Source of the DNA: Gammaproteobacteria bacterium
GTDB taxonomy: Bacteria > Pseudomonadota > Gammaproteobacteria > Steroidobacterales > Woeseiaceae
NCBI GenBank assembly: GCA_030641695.1
Contig: DAOWGY010000334.1
Coordinates: 1-9,316 of the forward strand
Direction of reading: 5' to 3'
DNA: 9,316 nt
Translations under genes and position numbers: made by a program
Notes under the pieces: generated by a model
What the model was told of the DNA's origin: nothing
Seen by the model: only the letters and a program-made list of their open reading frames with translations
The model's database searches: none
Part shown: piece after piece, positions 7,163 to 9,316 of the stretch
How the letters are laid out: every line of letters begins with the position of its first letter
How positions within the stretch are numbered: the first letter of the stretch is position 1

Positions 7163-7885
7163 CTAAGCGGTCACCAGGGTGCCGACATTGTCGCCTGCCA
7201 TGGCCTGCACGAGTGCATTGGCGCGCGTCAGGTCGAATACGCGCAATGGCAGGTTGTTGTCCCGGCACATGACGACGGCCGTCGCGTCCATGACCAACAG
7301 CTTGTCGGCAAGCAATTGGTCGAATGATACGGTCTCGTAGCGTTTTGCATTGGGATTACCAACCGGGTCCGAGTCGTAAACGCCATCTACCTTGGTTGCT
7401 TTGAGCAGAATATCAGCTCCGATCTCGATGGCACGAAGGCTTGCCGCCGTATCGGTCGTGAAAAACGGGTTACCGGTTCCTGCGGCGAGAATGACCACGC
7501 GCCCTTTTTCGAGATGCCTGACGGCCCGTCGGCGGATGTAGTCCTCGCAAACCTCGTGAACCTGCAGCGCAGACATTACTCGCGCGTACACATCGAGGGA
7601 CTCCAGCGCATCCTGAATCGCCAACGCGTTCATGACCGTCGCAAGCATGCCCATGTAGTCACCGGTGACGCGATCCATGCCGGCTCGCGCGAGGCCAGCG
7701 CCGCGGAAAATATTGCCGCCACCAATGACGATGGCAATCTCCACGTCCTGCTTCCTGGCCGCTGCGATTTCGGCCGCGATGCGCTGAATGACCTTGGGCT
7801 CAATGCCGTAATCCAGGTCGCCCATCAGCGCCTCGCCGCTGAGCTTCAGCAAAACACGACGGTATTGAACTGCAGAGTCACCCAT
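7163..7885 (-). CDS. pyrH: UMP kinase
   Basis: PyrH phosphorylates UMP to UDP with ATP; the bacterial enzyme is a hexamer of the amino-acid-kinase fold, inhibited by UTP and activated by GTP in E. coli. The 240-residue product shows LLKLSGEALMG (12-22, ATP phosphate binding), GGGNIFRG (55-62), DRVTGDYMGMLATVMNAL (71-88, UMP and interface), GTGNPFFTTDTAA (136-148) and KATKVDGVYDSDP (162-174). Length equals the usual about 240. The start is ATG, with GAAGG seven bases upstream. It is separated from tsf by a 131-bp spacer containing inverted repeats, the largest gap upstream of any gene here apart from the cdsA-rseP gap, so it may have its own promoter or regulatory element. Confidence 0.97.
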   Translation of the reverse strand: MGDSAVQYRRVLLKLSGEALMGDLDYGIEPKVIQRIAAEIAAARKQDVEIAIVIGGGNIFRGAGLARAGMDRVTGDYMGMLATVMNALAIQDALESLDVYARVMSALQVHEVCEDYIRRRAVRHLEKGRVVILAAGTGNPFFTTDTAASLRAIEIGADILLKATKVDGVYDSDPVGNPNAKRYETVSFDQLLADKLLVMDATAVVMCRDNNLPLRVFDLTRANALVQAMAGDNVGTLVTA

Positions 7886-7931
7886 TCGTATACCTTCGAA
7901 TTGCAGCTTGTGACACCGCCTTGACGGCGGG

Positions 7932-7979
7932 CATTGATTCTAGCGTATTACCAAACCGAGGATGCATCCTAAATCAATG
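7932..7979. repeat. Nested inverted repeats in the tsf-pyrH spacer
   Basis: CATTGATT (7932-7939) is matched by its reverse complement AATCAATG (7972-7979). Inside the loop lies a perfect 12-bp palindrome, AGGATGCATCCT (7959-7970). A further short hairpin, CCGCC and GGCGG around a 5-base loop, lies just downstream in the transcript at about 7916-7930. No T-run follows, so a rho-independent terminator is not supported. A protein-binding site, a promoter region for pyrH (TAGAAT on the minus strand at 7937-7942, without a good -35) or an mRNA structure are possible. The rest of the 7886-8016 spacer shows nothing else I can name. Confidence 0.4.
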
Positions 7980-8016
7980 GCTTAAACCAACATCATCAGG
8001 TTATTCGTCATCACCC

Positions 8017-8895
8017 TTACTTCTTGGCGCCCTCGATCTGCTTCATGACCTCTTCAGCGAAATTTTCTTGTTTCTTCTCGATGCCCTCGCCGACCTCGAA
8101 ACGAACGAACGACGTGACTTTGGCACCTGCGTCGTCGAGCAGTTTGCCGACGCTGACCTTGTCATCCTTGATGAATGGCTGGCCAACCAGCGTGACTTCC
8201 TTGAGAAACTTCGCGATGCGCCCGGTGACCATCTTCTCGACAATCTCGGCTGGCTTGCCCGATTCCGCCGCCTGTTCGGAAAAAATTCTCCGCTCACGCT
8301 GCAGCGTTTCTGCGGGAACGCCACTTTCGTCGATGCAGGTCGGGTTAATCGCCGCAACATGCATCGCGATATCACGCGCCAGCGCATCGTCCCCGCCATC
8401 GAGCGCAACGACGGCACCGATCTTGGCTCCGTGCGTGTAATGGCCAATCGGACCGTTTGAGGTCACGCTGGCAATTCGCCGCACAGAGATGTTCTCGCCG
8501 ATCTTGGCGATGAGCTCCGTGCGTGCCGTTTCGACGCTGCGGCCATCCTCGAGCGACTCGTTGGCAAAGGCCTCGACATCGGTCGTGCCGGAGCTCAGGG
8601 CTGCGTCGGCGACAGCTTCTGCAAACGATACGAAGTTTTCGTCCTTCACGACAAAATCCGTTTCCGAATTTACCTCGACCACGACGGCGCTGGCGCCATT
8701 CGACTTGATGACGATTCTGCCGTCTGCAGCGACGCGACTTGCCCTCTTATCGGCCTTGGCCTTCCCCGACTTGCGCAGCAACTCAGCCGCCGCGTCCATA
8801 TCGCCATTAGCCTCTACCAACGCCGTCTTGCACTCCATCATGCCGGCGCCCGTGCGTTCGCGGAGTTCTTTCACCATGGATGCACTGATCGACAT
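8017..8895 (-). CDS. tsf: Translation elongation factor EF-Ts
   Basis: EF-Ts exchanges GDP for GTP on EF-Tu. The product, 292 residues from the chosen start, opens with SASMVKELRERTGAGMMECK, the conserved N-terminal UBA-like domain that contacts EF-Tu. VNSETDFVVKDENF at about 76-88 contains TDFV, whose aspartate and phenylalanine disturb the EF-Tu magnesium site. IGENISVRR, HVAAINP and RFEVGEGIEK are further conserved blocks through to the C-terminus. Length is close to E. coli (283). A GTG directly before the ATG (8896-8898) could also serve, but AAGAGGT lies six bases before the ATG and too close to the GTG, and the E. coli protein aligns with the ATG start. It follows the repeat-rich gene by 27 bp and precedes pyrH. 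Confidence 0.97.
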   Translation of the reverse strand: MSISASMVKELRERTGAGMMECKTALVEANGDMDAAAELLRKSGKAKADKRASRVAADGRIVIKSNGASAVVVEVNSETDFVVKDENFVSFAEAVADAALSSGTTDVEAFANESLEDGRSVETARTELIAKIGENISVRRIASVTSNGPIGHYTHGAKIGAVVALDGGDDALARDIAMHVAAINPTCIDESGVPAETLQRERRIFSEQAAESGKPAEIVEKMVTGRIAKFLKEVTLVGQPFIKDDKVSVGKLLDDAGAKVTSFVRFEVGEGIEKKQENFAEEVMKQIEGAKK

Positions 8896-8901
8896 CACGA
8901 T

Positions 8902-8908
8902 ACCTCTT
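8902..8908 (-). promoter_or_regulatory. Ribosome binding site deciding the tsf start
   Basis: AAGAGGT on the minus strand ends six bases before the ATG at 8895. The adjacent upstream GTG would leave only three bases, so the ATG is preferred. Confidence 0.6.
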
Positions 8909-8922
8909 GATACTTGTTTTAA

Positions 8923-9316
8923 CTATTCGCTGTCTGCCGCTTTCTTGGCTGTCTTCTTGGCAGCCTTTTTTGCGGCCTTTTTGGCCGTTTTCTTGGTCGC
9001 TTTCTTGGCCGTTTTCTTGGCGGCCTTCTTGGCGGCCTTCTTGGCGACCTTTTTTGCCTTTTTCTTTGCAGGACCGGCCGCGGCTGCCTCGGCGGCTGTT
9101 TCGTCGGGCTTGGCTTCCTCAGGCTTGGCTTCTGCGGCCTTGGCTTCCTCAGGCTTGGCTTCTGCGGCCTTGGCTTCCTCAGGCTTGGCTACTTCGACCT
9201 TGGCTTCCTCAGGCTTGGCTACTTCGACCTTGGCTTCCTCAGGCTTGGCTACTTCGACCTTGGCTTCCTCAGGCTTGGCTACTTCGACCTTGGCTTCCTC
9301 AGGCTTGGCTACTTCG
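8923..9316 (-). CDS. rpsB: 3' end of a Lys/Ala-rich gene upstream of tsf, probably ribosomal protein S2 with an extended tail
   Basis: 130 codons are visible, ending in KKAADSE and a TAG stop; the 5' part lies outside the window. From the N-terminal side the visible part has decapeptide repeats EEAKVEVAKP (four complete), then EEAKAAEAKP (two), a short linker with EEAKPDETAAEAAAAGP, and then a 42-residue basic tail of AKKA/TAKK units with 23 lysines. No start codon or folded domain is visible. The tail resembles histone H1-like and AlgP-type DNA- or RNA-binding tails. The gene directly before tsf is rpsB in nearly all proteobacteria, and the 27-bp spacing implies one operon, so an S2 C-terminal extension is the simplest reading. 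This rests on position only; a separate histone-like protein is the alternative. Confidence 0.55.
   Translation of the reverse strand, partial: EVAKPEEAKVEVAKPEEAKVEVAKPEEAKVEVAKPEEAKVEVAKPEEAKAAEAKPEEAKAAEAKPEEAKPDETAAEAAAAGPAKKKAKKVAKKAAKKAAKKTAKKATKKTAKKAAKKAAKKTAKKAADSE
8941..9066 (-). repeat. Lys-Lys-Ala coding repeat (histone-like tail)
   Basis: Ten KK pairs plus one KKK are spaced mostly by AA, TA or AT, giving 23 lysines in 42 codons. At the DNA level this is an irregular 12-base periodicity of CTT/TTT pairs and GGC on the plus strand. Synonymous AAG/AAA variation between units shows it is older or less uniform than the neighbouring 30-bp array. Confidence 0.85.
9121..9316. repeat. 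30-bp tandem repeat array, two variants
   Basis: Six complete 30-bp units run from 9121 to 9300, and a partial seventh (9301-9316) leaves the window. Units at 9121 and 9151 share the central TCTGCGGCCT; units at 9181, 9211, 9241 and 9271 share ACTTCGACCT. Copies within each variant are identical, and all share the flanking AGGCTTGGCT and TGGCTTCCTC. A degenerate half-unit precedes at about 9107-9120. The period is a multiple of three, so copy changes keep the reading frame (ten residues per unit). Confidence 0.95.

Noticed and set aside
7916..7930. CCGCC-GGCGG hairpin as a rho-independent terminator
   Set aside because: The stem is only 5 bp and no T-run follows it in the transcript direction; it lies just before pyrH rather than after a transcript end.
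7982..8011. Nine-residue leader-like frame (MTNNLMMLV) just after tsf and before the inverted repeat
   Set aside because: It is too short to distinguish from chance, has no proper ribosome site and no run of regulatory codons typical of attenuators.
9121..9316. CRISPR array
   Set aside because: The 30-bp units are directly adjacent with no unique spacers and are in frame within a coding sequence.

Overview
This 9.3 kb window carries one densely packed, unidirectional gene cluster. Every gene reads right to left on the minus strand. In transcription order it holds: the 3' end of a lysine/alanine-rich gene, probably rpsB (ribosomal protein S2); tsf (EF-Ts); pyrH (UMP kinase); frr (ribosome recycling factor); uppS (undecaprenyl-PP synthase); cdsA (CDP-diglyceride synthase); a gap with a doubtful 56-codon frame; rseP (site-2 protease); bamA (outer-membrane assembly barrel); skp/ompH (periplasmic chaperone); and the 5' part of lpxD (lipid A acyltransferase). 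This order is the conserved proteobacterial translation/envelope cluster. The frr-uppS-cdsA-(dxr)-rseP version is the one found in Pseudomonas-like Gammaproteobacteria, so a GC-rich Gram-negative gammaproteobacterium is the best guess. No genus can be named from this window.

Right end (about 8.9-9.3 kb): the 3' part of a gene that runs off the window. It encodes decapeptide repeats (30-bp DNA repeats, two sequence variants) followed by a histone-H1-like Lys-Lys-Ala tail. Its position 27 bp upstream of tsf points to rpsB with an unusual C-terminal extension, but the S2 core is not in the window.

Middle (4.9-8.9 kb): tsf, then a 130-bp spacer with inverted repeats, then pyrH-frr-uppS-cdsA. The last three are tightly coupled: frr and uppS abut with no gap, and uppS and cdsA overlap by 7 bp. 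The gene dxr, normally next to uppS/cdsA in this cluster, is absent. Only about 170 bp separate cdsA from rseP.

Left part (0-4.9 kb): rseP-bamA-skp-lpxD, the envelope-stress and outer-membrane biogenesis genes, with gaps of 14-29 bp. Recognisable LpxD sequence stops after about 126 residues. The first 80-95 bases are very AT-rich (23 G/C among positions 1-80) and do not continue lpxD, so either the DNA is rearranged there or the assembly end is chimeric.

Together the genes link protein synthesis (S2, EF-Ts, RRF), UMP phosphorylation, lipid carrier and phospholipid precursor synthesis (UppS, CdsA), and outer-membrane building (RseP, BamA, Skp, LpxD). Most of the window is ordinary housekeeping content. 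The unusual points are the repeat-rich tail upstream of tsf, the missing dxr, and the abrupt break in lpxD.
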